Of a DNA stretch of 64,000 nt, positions 24,152 to 33,180 are shown piece by piece. Each line of letters begins with the position of its first letter. The first letter of the stretch is position 1. The DNA lies in the NCBI GenBank assembly GCA_019240215.1, contig JAFAYQ010000069.1:62001-126000 (forward strand), in the 5' to 3' direction. The translations under genes were made by a program, and so were the position numbers. Under the pieces are notes generated by a model. That model had not been told where the DNA came from and ran no database searches. It saw nothing but the letters and a program-made list of their open reading frames with translations. This stretch comes from Actinomycetota bacterium (GTDB taxonomy: Bacteria; Actinomycetota; Actinomycetes; Streptosporangiales; Streptosporangiaceae).

Positions 24152-24172
24152 TTGTTCTACTAGTAATAGAAC
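24152..24172. promoter_or_regulatory. Palindrome between symporter and small conserved protein genes
   Basis: TGTTCTA-N7-TAGAACA, perfect 7-bp arms, in the AT-rich centre of the divergent region. It is placed to control the symporter operon (minus) and the gene at 24242 (plus). No regulator gene lies next to it. Confidence 0.5.
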
Positions 24173-24241
24173 AGATGGACTTTTGCTTGGCCGACGTTGG
24201 TTTTGGCCAGCATGGAGTGGTCGACAGCAAGGAGGCCCACG

Positions 24242-24547
24242 ATGGCAGCGACGCTCATCCTCACCCGGCAGGACAACCTCATCGAGCTCTGGCGCTTCCC
24301 GTTCGACATCCAGATCGACGGGACCAGCGTCGGCTCGATCGACCGCGACAAGTCGATCGAGACGCCGGTCGCGCCGGGCCAGCACACCCTGCGGCTGCGC
24401 CACGGCCGCTACTCGAGCCTGCCCCATCCGTTCGACGCGGCTGACGGCGACACGATCAGCTTCCGCTGTCACGGCGCCGATCTGTGGCCGCGGTTCGTCG
24501 CCTCACTGGTCAAGCCCGACCTGGCCATCGCCCTCAAGCACGAGTAG
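24242..24547 (+). CDS. Conserved small protein of unknown function
   Basis: 101 residues from ATG with AAGGAGG 6 bp upstream. LILTRQDNLIELWRFPFDIQIDGTSVGSIDRDKSIETPVAPGQHTLRLRHGRYSSLPHPFDAADGDTISFRCHGADLWPRFV suggests a small beta-sandwich, like the PEGA-type or DUF-class domains in which IDG-xxVG and PGxHTLRLRxGRYSS recur. No signal peptide and no membrane span. No function can be assigned. Confidence 0.75.
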   Translation: MAATLILTRQDNLIELWRFPFDIQIDGTSVGSIDRDKSIETPVAPGQHTLRLRHGRYSSLPHPFDAADGDTISFRCHGADLWPRFVASLVKPDLAIALKHE

Positions 24548-24653
24548 GCAGCAACCGTTCTGCACCGGAACGGGCCCCGGGACGGCTACCGGGCCGCTGA
24601 CGGTGGGAGGGTGCGGCAACCCGGTCGCCCCGCACCGAACGGTGGTACCACCG

Positions 24654-25640
24654 GTGAGACTGTCGATCATTGTGACCATGGCCGCGGCTGGGCTGCTGGC
24701 TCCGGCCGCCCTGTCCCCGCTCACGGCTGACGCCGCGACCGCCGCGCCGGCGGTGATGAGCGCGACCTTCCTGCAGCCGAGCAGCACGACCATCGGCTGG
24801 CAAGCCAGGCAGTACCAGAGCGAGATCACGCTCGAGCGGGCGGCCGGGATCACCGGCGTCATCGACCAGTGGACGGTCGACGAGGACGCCAACCAGGCCT
24901 ACTACCCCGACGCGGCCGGCTGGTACCCGCGCGGCGGGGACATGACCGACCCGCTGCTGACGGCGGCCGGCCAGGCCGGCGACACGGTCTGGCTGGGCCT
25001 GGCCAACGTGTCGGCCTGGCCGCCGCACGCGGGCGACACCGCCTGGCTGAACAACCAGCTGTACGTGGCCGAGCGGACCGCCGATCAGCTGTACGGCCTG
25101 TACAAGTCGGCCCCGGCGTTCAAGGGCTGGTACGTGCCGTTCGAGGTCAGCGACCAGCAGCTCGGCACCGCGGCCGATGTCGCCCCGCTGACGTCGTTCT
25201 TCGCCGCGCTCACGAGCTACCTGCACACCCACGACGGCGGCAGGCCGGTCATGACGTCACCGACCTATGAGCACCTGACCCAGAGCCCGGCCCAGTTCGC
25301 CGCCTCGGTGCGCAGCGTCCTCGGTAGCTTCGACGTCATCAACGTGCAGGACAGCGGGGGCAGCGGCTACGAGCAGCCGTCCGACATCACCCACTGGTTC
25401 ACCGCCCTGCACCAGGCGCTGGCCGGGACCGGCAGCGCGCTGTGGGACGACCCCGACATGTTCTCGGCCGCCAGCCACGGCGGCCCGATGGCCCCCGCTC
25501 AGCTGCAAGCCAACCTGCAGGCGGCACGCGGGCTGGTCAGCACGTTTTCAGGGTTTTCGTTCACGACCCAAATGGACCCGAACGTGGTCGGCACGCCGTC
25601 GGACTACAACGCCTATCTCGCCTACGAGCGCAAACAGTGA
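24654..25640 (+). CDS. Secreted DUF4434 (glycosidase-like) protein
   Basis: 328 residues from GTG 24654; this start gives a proper signal peptide (MRLSIIVTMAAAGLLAPAALSPLTADA). The mature part has VMSATFLQP, AAGITGVIDQWTVDEDA, GLANVSAWPP and FKGWYVPFEVSDQ, matching DUF4434, a TIM-barrel family related to glycoside hydrolases. EVSD and VINVQDSGG are at the places of barrel-end acidic residues. Substrate unknown. A short hairpin follows the stop. Confidence 0.75.
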   Translation: MRLSIIVTMAAAGLLAPAALSPLTADAATAAPAVMSATFLQPSSTTIGWQARQYQSEITLERAAGITGVIDQWTVDEDANQAYYPDAAGWYPRGGDMTDPLLTAAGQAGDTVWLGLANVSAWPPHAGDTAWLNNQLYVAERTADQLYGLYKSAPAFKGWYVPFEVSDQQLGTAADVAPLTSFFAALTSYLHTHDGGRPVMTSPTYEHLTQSPAQFAASVRSVLGSFDVINVQDSGGSGYEQPSDITHWFTALHQALAGTGSALWDDPDMFSAASHGGPMAPAQLQANLQAARGLVSTFSGFSFTTQMDPNVVGTPSDYNAYLAYERKQ

Positions 25641-25646
25641 ACGAAA

Positions 25647-25660
25647 GGGACCTTCGTCCC
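25647..25660 (+). terminator. Possible terminator hairpin after DUF4434 gene
   Basis: GGGAC-N4-GTCCC starting 6 bp after the stop codon, followed by CTCTTGC. Short stem and weak T-run, so only a candidate. Confidence 0.35.
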
Positions 25661-25762
25661 CTCTTGCTGATACCCGATCGGGCGTCATGACAGCCGTTCA
25701 CCGGCCCAGCGATCCTTACTGTGCAGATCCCTGGGGAGGGGGGTTTGGGTGTCCCGGCCGGC

Positions 25763-26464
25763 TCAGCTGTCCGGGGCACCCAAGCTGGGACGGGCGGCCG
25801 CCGCGCGCGCGAACGACTCGTACTGCATGATCTCGGCCGGTTTGATCACGCCGTCCTCGATGGCCCGGGCCAGCAGCGCGTCCTTGCTGGGGGCGGTCCG
25901 CCCGGTGGCCGCGTACTTGGCCCGCGCCCGGCTGATGTACTGGCGGACGGTGTTCTCGCTGATCGCCATCCGCCGGGCGACCGACGCCTTCGACATCCCC
26001 TGGAACCACAGCAGCAGCGCCTGCCGCTCCTGCTCGGACAGCGCCGGCCGGGCCGGGCGCTGGTCGTCGAGGATCGCCCGGGCCTGCGACCGGGTCACGT
26101 AGGGCCGGTCGGCCGCCGCCGCCAGCACCGCCTCGACCAGGTGCTCGCGGCCCTCTTCCTTGGACACGTAGGCGTGCGCGCCGTGGTCGAGGGTCTCCAT
26201 CACGATCACCGGATCACTGTGCCCGGAAAACGCCACCACCCGGTAGCCGGCCGACACCAGCCCGGGGATCTGATCGGTGACCAGCTCGCCGGACAGCTCG
26301 AGGTCGAGGATGACCACGTCAGCCGCCTCCGGCGGCACGTCGCGGAGGCCGGACAGGTCGCGGGCGGTCTGCACCAGCCGCACCCGCTGACCAGGATCGG
26401 AGTGGATCCAGGACGCCACCCCCTCGGTGACCACCGGGTGGTCTTCGACAATGAACACCGTCAC
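25763..26464 (-). CDS. LuxR-type (NarL/FixJ) response regulator
   Basis: 233 residues. Receiver: TVFIVEDHPVVTEGVASWI with the acidic pocket, VVILDLELSGE with the phospho-acceptor Asp (about 52), VVAFSGHSDP (Thr/Ser) and YVSKEEG (Lys). DNA-binding region: LSEQERQALLLWFQGMSKASVARRMAISENTVRQYISRARAKYAATGR. GTG 26464 overlaps the upstream kinase gene by 4 nt; ATG 26476 would add MGRP. It is the last gene of a three-gene operon with two histidine kinase-like proteins. Confidence 0.92.
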   Translation of the reverse strand: MTVFIVEDHPVVTEGVASWIHSDPGQRVRLVQTARDLSGLRDVPPEAADVVILDLELSGELVTDQIPGLVSAGYRVVAFSGHSDPVIVMETLDHGAHAYVSKEEGREHLVEAVLAAAADRPYVTRSQARAILDDQRPARPALSEQERQALLLWFQGMSKASVARRMAISENTVRQYISRARAKYAATGRTAPSKDALLARAIEDGVIKPAEIMQYESFARAAAARPSLGAPDS

Positions 26465-27609
26465 CGGCCGTCCCATCGCGCCTCCGCCCACAGTGTGCCG
26501 TCGTCCTGCTGCTGCTCGATGACGACCCCCTCGCCGGCCGCGGGCAGCCGGACGGCCGCGCCGGTGTCGGCGACGAAGCTGACCGCGATCCCGGCCGTCA
26601 CCGCGGCCAGGGTAATGCGGGTCCGGCTGTGGGCGGCGGTCAGGATCGCGATGGCGGCGTCGGTGATCACCCGCCGGGCGGCCGCGGGCACCGGCGGCAG
26701 CGACCCGGCCGTCTCGATCTCGACCACCACCCCGCGCCGTTCGGCCACGTCGGCGCTCGCGTGCAGCTCGTGCACCAGCGACCCGTGGACCTCGTCGCCC
26801 TCGGCCAGCAGCCGCCGCAGCCGGGCGGCCTGGACCGCGCAACGGATGCGGACCCCGATGTCGCCGGGATCGGCGGTGCCGGCCGCCAGCTCGGCCACCA
26901 GCGGCACGGCGGTCTCCTGGAGGGCCAGCCAGCGGGAGTGGCGGGCGGCCCGGATGACCTCGGCGATCGCGGCCCGCTGGCGGGCGGCGTTCTCCCGGCG
27001 GGCCGCGGCGGCGGCCTGATCGGCCGCCAGGTCGAGCGCCCGGACCCCGGCCGCGACCGCCACCTGGGCCCCGGTCGACCAGGCGAACAGGGCCAGGAAG
27101 CCGGCCAGGTTGGTGCGGTGCAGCCCGTCCCAGGCTTGCACGCTGAGCGTGGCCACCGCCTCGGCGGCCAGGAACCAGGCCAGCTCGGAGAACCGGCGGC
27201 GGAGGAGAACGAGCACGCCGATCCAGCCCGCGCTCCCCCAGGCCCAGTTCTCGGCCAGCATGTGCGAGGCGGGGCTGGCGGCGGCCGACGCGGTGCTGGC
27301 GGCCAGCGCGACCAGCGCCACCGCCCAGGCGGCCGGCCAGCTGGGCGTCTTCCCGCGGGTCGCCTGGCTGCGGGCCGCCTCGCCGCGGGGGGTGTCCCGC
27401 AGCACCAGGATCGCCCCGGCCGCGACGGCCAGCGCCATCACCAGCCACATAGCGACCTGGAAGGCGAACGAGGCGTAGGCGGTCTGGTCGTGCAGCAGCT
27501 GGCCGCCCGCGCCACCCAGGTGCCAGCCCGCGACCAGGAACACCACCGCGATCGTGAACGCCCGCTGGTAGCGGCCCGACAGCACCGCCGTCGGCTGGAC
27601 CGCGGTCAT
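26461..27609 (-). CDS. Degenerate sensor histidine kinase-like membrane protein
   Basis: 382 residues. Membrane segments in the first half: FTIAVVFLVAGWHLGG, FQVAMWLVMALAVAAGAILVL, AAWAVALVALAASTA, WGSAGWIGVLVLL, LAGFLALFAWSTGAQVAVAAGV. The second half has a helical dimer-like region (ENAARQRAAIAEVIRAARHSRWLALQETAVPLVAEL) and an ATPase-like region (RRVITDAAIAILTAAHSRTRITLAAVTAGIAVSFVADTGAAVRLP). The N-, G1- and G2-box glycines of HATPase_c are poor or missing, so it is probably catalytically weak or a non-kinase partner. It overlaps the true kinase gene upstream by 4 nt. Confidence 0.7.
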   Translation of the reverse strand: MTAVQPTAVLSGRYQRAFTIAVVFLVAGWHLGGAGGQLLHDQTAYASFAFQVAMWLVMALAVAAGAILVLRDTPRGEAARSQATRGKTPSWPAAWAVALVALAASTASAAASPASHMLAENWAWGSAGWIGVLVLLRRRFSELAWFLAAEAVATLSVQAWDGLHRTNLAGFLALFAWSTGAQVAVAAGVRALDLAADQAAAAARRENAARQRAAIAEVIRAARHSRWLALQETAVPLVAELAAGTADPGDIGVRIRCAVQAARLRRLLAEGDEVHGSLVHELHASADVAERRGVVVEIETAGSLPPVPAAARRVITDAAIAILTAAHSRTRITLAAVTAGIAVSFVADTGAAVRLPAAGEGVVIEQQQDDGTLWAEARWDGR

Positions 27610-28793
27610 GCCGGCCAGCTCACGGTGACGGTGGTGCCGGTGCCGGGACGGCTGGCGATCGCGGCCTCGCCCCCGGCCGCCACCATCCGGCCGGTGATCG
27701 ACTCGCGGATGCCGCGGCGGGAGGGCGGGGTGGCGGCCGGGTCGAAGCCGCGGCCGTGGTCGATGATCTTGACGATCGCCCAGCCGGTTCCGCCGGTGAC
27801 GGTCACCTCGGCCTGGCTGGTGCCGGCGTGCCGCTCGACGTTGCGCAGCGCTTCGCCGACGCAGGCGGCCAGCTGGTCGGCGACCGGCGACGGCAGCGTG
27901 ACCGGGACCAGCTGGAGCTGGACGGCCAGCTCACCGGTGCTGGCGGCGGCCTGTTCGAGCTGGGGCCGCAGGTCGGTCAGCGGGGCCGGCCCGTCCGGGG
28001 TGTCGCCCAGCCTCTGCAGCACCCGCAGGTCGCGGGCGGCCTGGGCGGCCAGCCCGGCCGACGGCCCGTCGAACGCGCCCGCCGCGACCATGGTCAAGGT
28101 GGACAGCACGGTGTCGTGCAGCTGGCGGTGCTGGTCGCGTTCGTCGGCCCGGCGCGCCTCCTCGGCCCGCAGCTGCCGCTCGGTCTCCAGCCCGGCCGCG
28201 ACGATCGCGTCGGCCTGCCGGGCGCCGCCGCGGATGACCGCCACCAGCCCGGCCGCGACGATCGTCTCCACGATCAGCAGCCAGGCGTCGGTCAGGTGAC
28301 CGGTACCGAGCCCGTAGGCGACGACCACCACGGCGGCGGCCGGCACCCCCAGCCAGGGCCGCAGCGCGATCTGCAGGATGTAGACCGCCGTGCAGGCGAG
28401 CGGCAGCATCCAGGTCGTGTCGTCGGCGATCAGCGCGGCCACCACCAGGTGCTGCTGGGCCAGCACCAGCCCGGCGATGACGGCCGCGTCGACCAGCACC
28501 ACCGCCAGCGTCAGCCCGGCCCGCCGGACCCGCCAGGTGAAGAAGGCCGACCACAGGCACAGCCCGGTCAGGGTCAGCGCCAGCCACCAGCCCGAGATCG
28601 CCCGGGTGGCGGCCAGCACCGCCACCCCGGTGAACAGCACCGCGCCACCGAGCCGGAGGGCGATCGCGTACCAGCCCGCCAGGCGGTGCAGGGCCTGGTC
28701 CGATGGACCGGTCAACGGCGGTCGGCGCACCCGGCGACGGCGCTCCGCGGCGGGCCGCAGGCGGCCCCCCACGGATTCAGCGGCCGGATTCAC
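27606..28793 (-). CDS. Sensor histidine kinase (HisKA_3/NarL partner type)
   Basis: 395 residues from GTG 28793; ATG 28886 is an alternative that adds a low-complexity N-terminus. Five or so membrane segments (LRLGGAVLFTGVAVLAATRAI, WWLALTLTGLCLWSAFF, LTLAVVLVDAAVIAGLVLA, TAVYILQIALRPWLGVPAAAVVVVAYGLG). H-box DQHRQLHDTVLSTLTMVA, N-box VGEALRNVERHAGTSQAEVTV, G1 IIDHGRGFDP and G2 RPGTGTTVTVSWP are all present. It probably phosphorylates the LuxR-type regulator two genes downstream. Confidence 0.88.
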   Translation of the reverse strand: MNPAAESVGGRLRPAAERRRRVRRPPLTGPSDQALHRLAGWYAIALRLGGAVLFTGVAVLAATRAISGWWLALTLTGLCLWSAFFTWRVRRAGLTLAVVLVDAAVIAGLVLAQQHLVVAALIADDTTWMLPLACTAVYILQIALRPWLGVPAAAVVVVAYGLGTGHLTDAWLLIVETIVAAGLVAVIRGGARQADAIVAAGLETERQLRAEEARRADERDQHRQLHDTVLSTLTMVAAGAFDGPSAGLAAQAARDLRVLQRLGDTPDGPAPLTDLRPQLEQAAASTGELAVQLQLVPVTLPSPVADQLAACVGEALRNVERHAGTSQAEVTVTGGTGWAIVKIIDHGRGFDPAATPPSRRGIRESITGRMVAAGGEAAIASRPGTGTTVTVSWPA

Positions 28794-28994
28794 CGGACCA
28801 GTATGCGGCAGCGGCGCGGGGCGGGGAATGGCGACTGCTTCAGCAGCTGCGCTCAGGCGTCCGCGAGCACGCGCCGCCATGCGCACGTGGTGGCCACCCG
28901 GCCCGGGGTGATCGAGGGGCTGGCCGGTTGACCGCTACGGGACTACCGTCCCTTTTGTCAGTATTTGTCGACTTTTGTATACGAGGAGAAAGGG

Positions 28995-30709
28995 ATGTCT
29001 ACTGACCCGAGCCGATGGATGACCATCGGCGACTTCCTGCTCCGGCGTCTGCAGGAGGCCGGTGTCCGCCACCTCTTCGGGTCCCCGGCGATTTCAACCT
29101 CGAGCTGCTGCAGCAGCTCGAGGACGCCGGGACGATAAAATGGGTTGGCAATTGCAGTGAGCTGAACGCCTCCTATGCGGCCGACGGCTACGCACGGCTC
29201 AACGGCCTGGCCGCGCTGACCGTGACCAACGCCGTCGGTGCCCTGGGCGCGATCAACGGCGTGGCCGGCTCCTACGCCGAGCATGTCCCGGTGATCTGCA
29301 TCGCCGGATCGATACCGCTGCGATCCATCGAGCGCGGCCTGGGGATGCACCACACGATGGGCGACGGGACCTGGGATCGCTTCCTCGGCGCCTTCGCGCA
29401 GGTAACCGTGGCCCAGGCCCGGCTGACGCCGTGCAACGCGGTCAGCGAGATAGACCGGCTGATCCTCGCCGCCTGGCGGGAAAAGCTCCCGGTTTACCTG
29501 GAGCTACCGTCCGACATCGCCTACCTCGATGTCGAGGTGCCGGAAGCTCCGCTGGCACTGGAACAGCCGCGCAGCGATCCAGAACGGCTACAGTCGTGCA
29601 CCGCCGCCATCGCGCGCCAGCTGTCCGGCGCCACGTCGCCGGCCATCCTGGTGGATCAGGACGCGGACCGGTACGGGACCGCAGCCGAGATCACCGAGCT
29701 GGCCGGGAAGATGCAGCTGCCGGTGGCCGTGACCGGCCCCGCCAAGGCCGTGATCGACGAAACGTTCCCTTATTACGCCGGCATCTACAACGGCAAGGCC
29801 AGCGAGCCGCACACCTGCGCGGCCATCGAAGAGAGCGACTGCCTGCTCTCCATCGCCTACCGGCCGATCGACGGAACCTCCGGCGACTTCACGGCGGCGC
29901 TGCCCGCCAACACGATCCACGCCCGCGGCCACTCGGTCGACGTCGGCGCGGACAATTACCAGGCGGTGAACCTGAAGGAGGTCCTACGCTGCGTCATCGA
30001 CGCGGTGCCGCAGGTCACAGACCGCCCGGCCCGCCCGGTGGCGGCGCCGGGGCCGGCGGCCGCCGGGGACGGCGGCTCGGCCAAGCTCACCCAGGCGGCG
30101 TACTGGGAGGCCATCCAGGGTTATCTGCGGCCTGGCGATGTGCTCTACACCGACAACGGCACGTCGTACGCCATCTTCGGATTCCATCTCCCGCCCGGCT
30201 GCACCGTCATCGCGTCGGTGATCTGGGGCTCCATCGGCTACAGCGTCGGAGCCCTGCTCGGCGCGCTGACCGCGGCACCCGACCGCCGCCATCTGCTGTT
30301 CGTAGGTGACGGCTCGTTCCAGGAGACGGCGCAGGAGCTGTCGACCATCCTGCGGCACGGCCACAAACCGGTCATCTTCCTGATCAACAACGGCGGGTAC
30401 ACCATAGAACGGGGCTACCTCGGCAAGGCCGAACCGTACAACGACATCGCCACCTGGGCCTACGCGAACCTGCCGAAGGTGCTCCGGCCGGACACCACGG
30501 CCCAGTCGTTCGTCGTGACGACGGCCGCCGACCTGCAGCAGGCCCTCAGCGCGCCGAACGACGAGATGATCTTCATCGAATCAGTCATGGACCGCTCGGA
30601 CGGTCCCGCCGCGGTCATCCACAGCAGCAACCGGGGCGCCGAGCTGGATTACGGGCCCCGCGGCCCGCAGCACCGCGGCCACGGGCAGCTGCGGCCAGCG
30701 CCCCAGTAG
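28995..30709 (+). pseudogene. Thiamine-diphosphate 2-keto acid decarboxylase (indolepyruvate/pyruvate decarboxylase type), frameshifted
   Basis: ATG 28995 has GGAGAAAGGG upstream and opens MSTDPSRWMTIGDFLLRRLQEAGVRHLFG, the proper start of the family. At the GGG run 29079-29081 one G seems lost: the next codons continue as VPGDFNLELLQQLEDA only in the -1 frame. From there the protein is complete: the ThDP-activating Glu in NCSELNASYAADGYARL, then GDGSFQETAQELSTILRHGHKPVIFLINNGGYTIER, the GDG-N26-NN cofactor site. These enzymes turn indolepyruvate or pyruvate into the aldehyde and CO2. Base composition is less GC-extreme than its neighbours, hinting at acquisition. Sequencing error is possible. 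Confidence 0.85.
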
Positions 30710-30713
30710 GGTG

Positions 30714-31178
30714 CTAGCTGCCGCGGGTCCAGCGCGCGCGGCGGAACACGCCGCCGTACAGCGTGTTGTAGCCGTACAGCGGCGAGCCCCCGGAGGCCTG
30801 GTCGATCGCGTTGGCGTAGAAGAGCGGGGTGTTGCGCTCCGGCGGGGGCAGCGCGGTGGCCTGGGCCGCGTCCAGGTCGCAGCGGATACGGTCGGCCGCG
30901 ATCGACGTCACGTGGTCGGCGTCGACGAACCGGAGATGCTCGGGCCGGAGCAGCTCCAGCCGCCGCGCGGCCGACGCCTCGCCCCGGCTCAGCTCGCGCT
31001 GCACCTTCCGGTCCAGCCAGGTGCCGCCCCCGGTCCACACGACGATCCCGTCGAAGACATCCTCTTCGGGTACCTCGAGTACGTGCTCGAGGATGCCGAA
31101 CTGCGCTCCGTCCTTGGTCAGCACCGGCACGCCCGGGGGCACGCCCTGGTAAGACACCGGGAACATCTCGTCGTCCAT
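30714..31178 (-). CDS. Conserved protein of unknown function (PRC-barrel-like opening)
   Basis: 154 residues. MFPVSYQGVPPGVPVLTKDGAQFGILEHVLEVPEEDVFDGIVVWTGGGTWLDRKVQREL resembles the small beta-barrel of PRC-like domains (GxPVLTxDGxxxGxVxxV). The end HVTSIAADRIRCDLDAAQATALPPPERNTPLF is the repeat of a second strand set. No signal or membrane segment. It converges on the decarboxylase gene with 4 bp between stops. Function not assigned. Confidence 0.65.
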   Translation of the reverse strand: MDDEMFPVSYQGVPPGVPVLTKDGAQFGILEHVLEVPEEDVFDGIVVWTGGGTWLDRKVQRELSRGEASAARRLELLRPEHLRFVDADHVTSIAADRIRCDLDAAQATALPPPERNTPLFYANAIDQASGGSPLYGYNTLYGGVFRRARWTRGS

Positions 31179-31211
31179 GGGCCGACGATAGCGGAAATGC
31201 CCATCCGGTCC

Positions 31212-32189
31212 CTAGCGGGCAGCGGGCAGGCCGAAGCGAGTGAACAGGGCCGGGTCGGCGAACAGAGTGATGCGCTTGAGGTGCGTGGCCGTGGTGGCCA
31301 GCACGACGATGGCGAACGGGTGGTAACGCCCGTCCTCACCGCGGCAGTAAGAAGCGGCGCCGAGCTGGCCGTTGACGGGCAGCCCGGCCATTTTCCACAT
31401 CCCCGGGGAACCGATGGCGAAAGCCCTGAGATACGGCACGCAGGTTGCCCGGCCGGAAAACCAGGTGGTGGTGCCGGTCATTTCCAGAGTGGCGTCGTCG
31501 GCCAGCAGAGCCTCCAGGGCGGCCATGTCTGAGTTCGCGAACGCGGCCAGGTAACGGTCGAGGACCTGGCGGGCGGCCGGGTCGGCCGGTTCGGCCAGGT
31601 CCTCGTCGCGGAGCGGCACCGTGGCCAGCCGGGCGCGGGCGCGCTGGAGCAGGCTCTTGAGGGCGGCGACGGAGACGCCGAGCACCTCGGCGGCGGCGGC
31701 CGGGGTCAGCGCCAGCACCTCGCAGAGGAGGAAGGCGGCCCGCTGGCGGGGCGACAGCAGCTGCATCGCGGCCACCAGCGCGAGGCGGACGCTGGCCCGG
31801 GCGGCCACGACCTCGGCCGGGTCACCCAGTTCGTCGATGACCAGGCGGTCGGGGACCGGTTCGAGCCAGCGCACCCCGGACCGCTCGGGCCGGGCCGGGG
31901 CCAGCGGGTCCCGTGACGGTGGGCCGAGGCCGGACGGCAGCGGCCGCCGGGCGCGGCGCTGGAGCGCGGTCAGGCAGGTGTTGGTGGTGATCCGGTACAG
32001 CCAGGCCCGGACCGACGAGCGCTGCTCGAACCGGCCGAACGCGCGCCAGGCGCGCAGGTAGGCGTCCTGGACAACGTCCTCGGCCTCCTGGACCGAACCG
32101 GTCATCCGGTAGCAGTGCGCGATCAGCTCGCGCCGATAGGGCGCGGTCGCGGCCTCGAACTCCCCGGCGCCGCCCTCGGTCATGGTCAT
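31212..32189 (-). CDS. ECF sigma factor with SnoaL-like C-terminal domain (SigG/SigJ-type)
   Basis: 325 residues from ATG 32189 (ATG 32183 also possible). Sigma2: FEAATAPYRRELIAHCYRMTGSVQEAEDVVQDAYLRAWRAFGRFEQRSSVRAWLYRITTNTCL. Sigma4: LLSPRQRAAFLLCEVLALTPAAAAEVLGVSVAALKSLLQRARARL. From about 200, VLDRYLAAFANSDMAALEALLADDATLEMTGTTTWFSGRATCVPYL ... GRYHPFAIVVLATTATHLKRITLFADPALF is a SnoaL-type domain. The length and the WFSG and FADPALF pattern are those of the SigG-like group. It lacks the DGGGK/NPDKL marks of ECF41. Confidence 0.9.
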   Translation of the reverse strand: MTMTEGGAGEFEAATAPYRRELIAHCYRMTGSVQEAEDVVQDAYLRAWRAFGRFEQRSSVRAWLYRITTNTCLTALQRRARRPLPSGLGPPSRDPLAPARPERSGVRWLEPVPDRLVIDELGDPAEVVAARASVRLALVAAMQLLSPRQRAAFLLCEVLALTPAAAAEVLGVSVAALKSLLQRARARLATVPLRDEDLAEPADPAARQVLDRYLAAFANSDMAALEALLADDATLEMTGTTTWFSGRATCVPYLRAFAIGSPGMWKMAGLPVNGQLGAASYCRGEDGRYHPFAIVVLATTATHLKRITLFADPALFTRFGLPAAR

Positions 32190-32268
32190 AGTCTTCAGAC
32201 CCGCCGCCGCCCGGAAAAGAATCGGCCCCGGTGCGATTCTCAGCCGGCGGCGCGCGGGTCCATACGGC

Positions 32269-32721
32269 ATGACCACTTACCACGATCCCCTGAAGCGGGG
32301 ACTGCCCGCCGACCGCGCCCGGCCGGCCGTCCGCCAGATCCTCGGCGGCCCGCACCTGGCCGTGCTGGCCACCACCAACCCGGACGGGTCGGCCCAGCTG
32401 TCGGTGATCTTCGTCAAAGCCGACGGCGACGACATCCTGTTCAGCACGATCGACGGCCGCCGGAAGACGGCCAACCTGCGGCGTGACCCGCGGGCGACGC
32501 TGCTGCTGCACAGCCTGGCGGCGGCCGCGGCCGACAGCGCCTACGCCAGCCTCTGCGGCCCGGTCGAGCTCACCGACGACCCGGACGGATCGTTCCACCA
32601 GGTCATGTACGACCTCTACATGGGCGGCGCGGCGCCACCGGCCGAGCCCGGGGCCCGGCGGCTGGTCGTCCGCCTGCATCCCGAGCGGACCTACGCGGCG
32701 TTGCCTTACGCGGCCCAGTAG
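32269..32721 (+). CDS. PPOX-class F420-/FMN-dependent oxidoreductase
   Basis: 150 residues from ATG 32269. VRQILGGPHLAVLATTNPDGSAQLSVIFVKADGDDILFSTIDGRRKTANLRRDPRATLLLHSL is the split-barrel flavin/deazaflavin-binding core of the pyridoxamine-phosphate-oxidase superfamily, in the TIGR03618-like actinobacterial branch that mostly uses F420. The C-terminal LVVRLHPERTYAALPY is typical. It is divergent from the SigG-type gene, with a 79-bp spacer between. Confidence 0.88.
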   Translation: MTTYHDPLKRGLPADRARPAVRQILGGPHLAVLATTNPDGSAQLSVIFVKADGDDILFSTIDGRRKTANLRRDPRATLLLHSLAAAAADSAYASLCGPVELTDDPDGSFHQVMYDLYMGGAAPPAEPGARRLVVRLHPERTYAALPYAAQ

Positions 32722-32792
32722 CGCGGCCCGGTAGCGCGACAGCCGGCAGCCCGGCAGCCCGGCGGCCTGGCACCTAGGCAGCCCGGCGCTCG

Positions 32793-32819
32793 ATGATATC
32801 GGCTCTGGACTAATATCAT
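32793..32819. promoter_or_regulatory. PadR-type operator
   Basis: ATGATAT-N13-ATATCAT, perfect 7-bp arms with centres 20 bp apart (two helical turns), 22 bp before the PadR start. PadR dimers bind such widely spaced AT-rich dyads over their own promoter. Confidence 0.65.
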
Positions 32820-32841
32820 TTTATCCATTACATTGACCCGC

Positions 32842-33180
32842 ATGGCGAGCAGGTCGATGACCGGGCAGGCGTTCTTCGTGCTGACCGCGCTGGCCGATGG
32901 TCCGCGGCACGGCTACGGGATCGTCAGCGAGGTGACCGAGCTGTCGCAGGGACGGGTCAAGCTCAAGATCGGCAGCCTCTACGGGGTCCTGGACCGGCTC
33001 GCGGCCAGCGGCCTGATCGAGCCCGACCGGGAGGAAGCGCACGACGGGCGGCTGCGCCGCTACTACCGGCTGACCCGGGACGGCCGGCAGGCGCTGGCCG
33101 AGGAGGCCGAGGTCCGGGCGGCCACCGCCCGGGTGGTGCGGGCCCGCCTCGGCCTGCCCGGCCCGGAGGCGGCCGGATGA
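32842..33180 (+). CDS. PadR family transcriptional regulator
   Basis: 112 residues from ATG 32842 (TTG 32833 also in frame). Winged helix with QAFFVLTALADGPRHGYGIVSEVTELSQGRVKLKIGSLYGVLDRLAASGLIEPDREEAHDGRLRRYYRLTRDGRQAL, including the HGYxI and GSLY motifs of PadR_N. A short C-terminal helix gives dimerisation. It overlaps the next gene, for a membrane protein, by 4 nt; PadR-membrane protein pairs usually sense envelope-active compounds. Confidence 0.93.
   Translation: MASRSMTGQAFFVLTALADGPRHGYGIVSEVTELSQGRVKLKIGSLYGVLDRLAASGLIEPDREEAHDGRLRRYYRLTRDGRQALAEEAEVRAATARVVRARLGLPGPEAAG

Noticed and set aside
24152-24172. Sixth BlaI-type site, because it contains CTACTAGTA
   Set aside because: Its own symmetry is TGTTCTA/TAGAACA and the TTAGTAG half is missing; it is 27 kb away.
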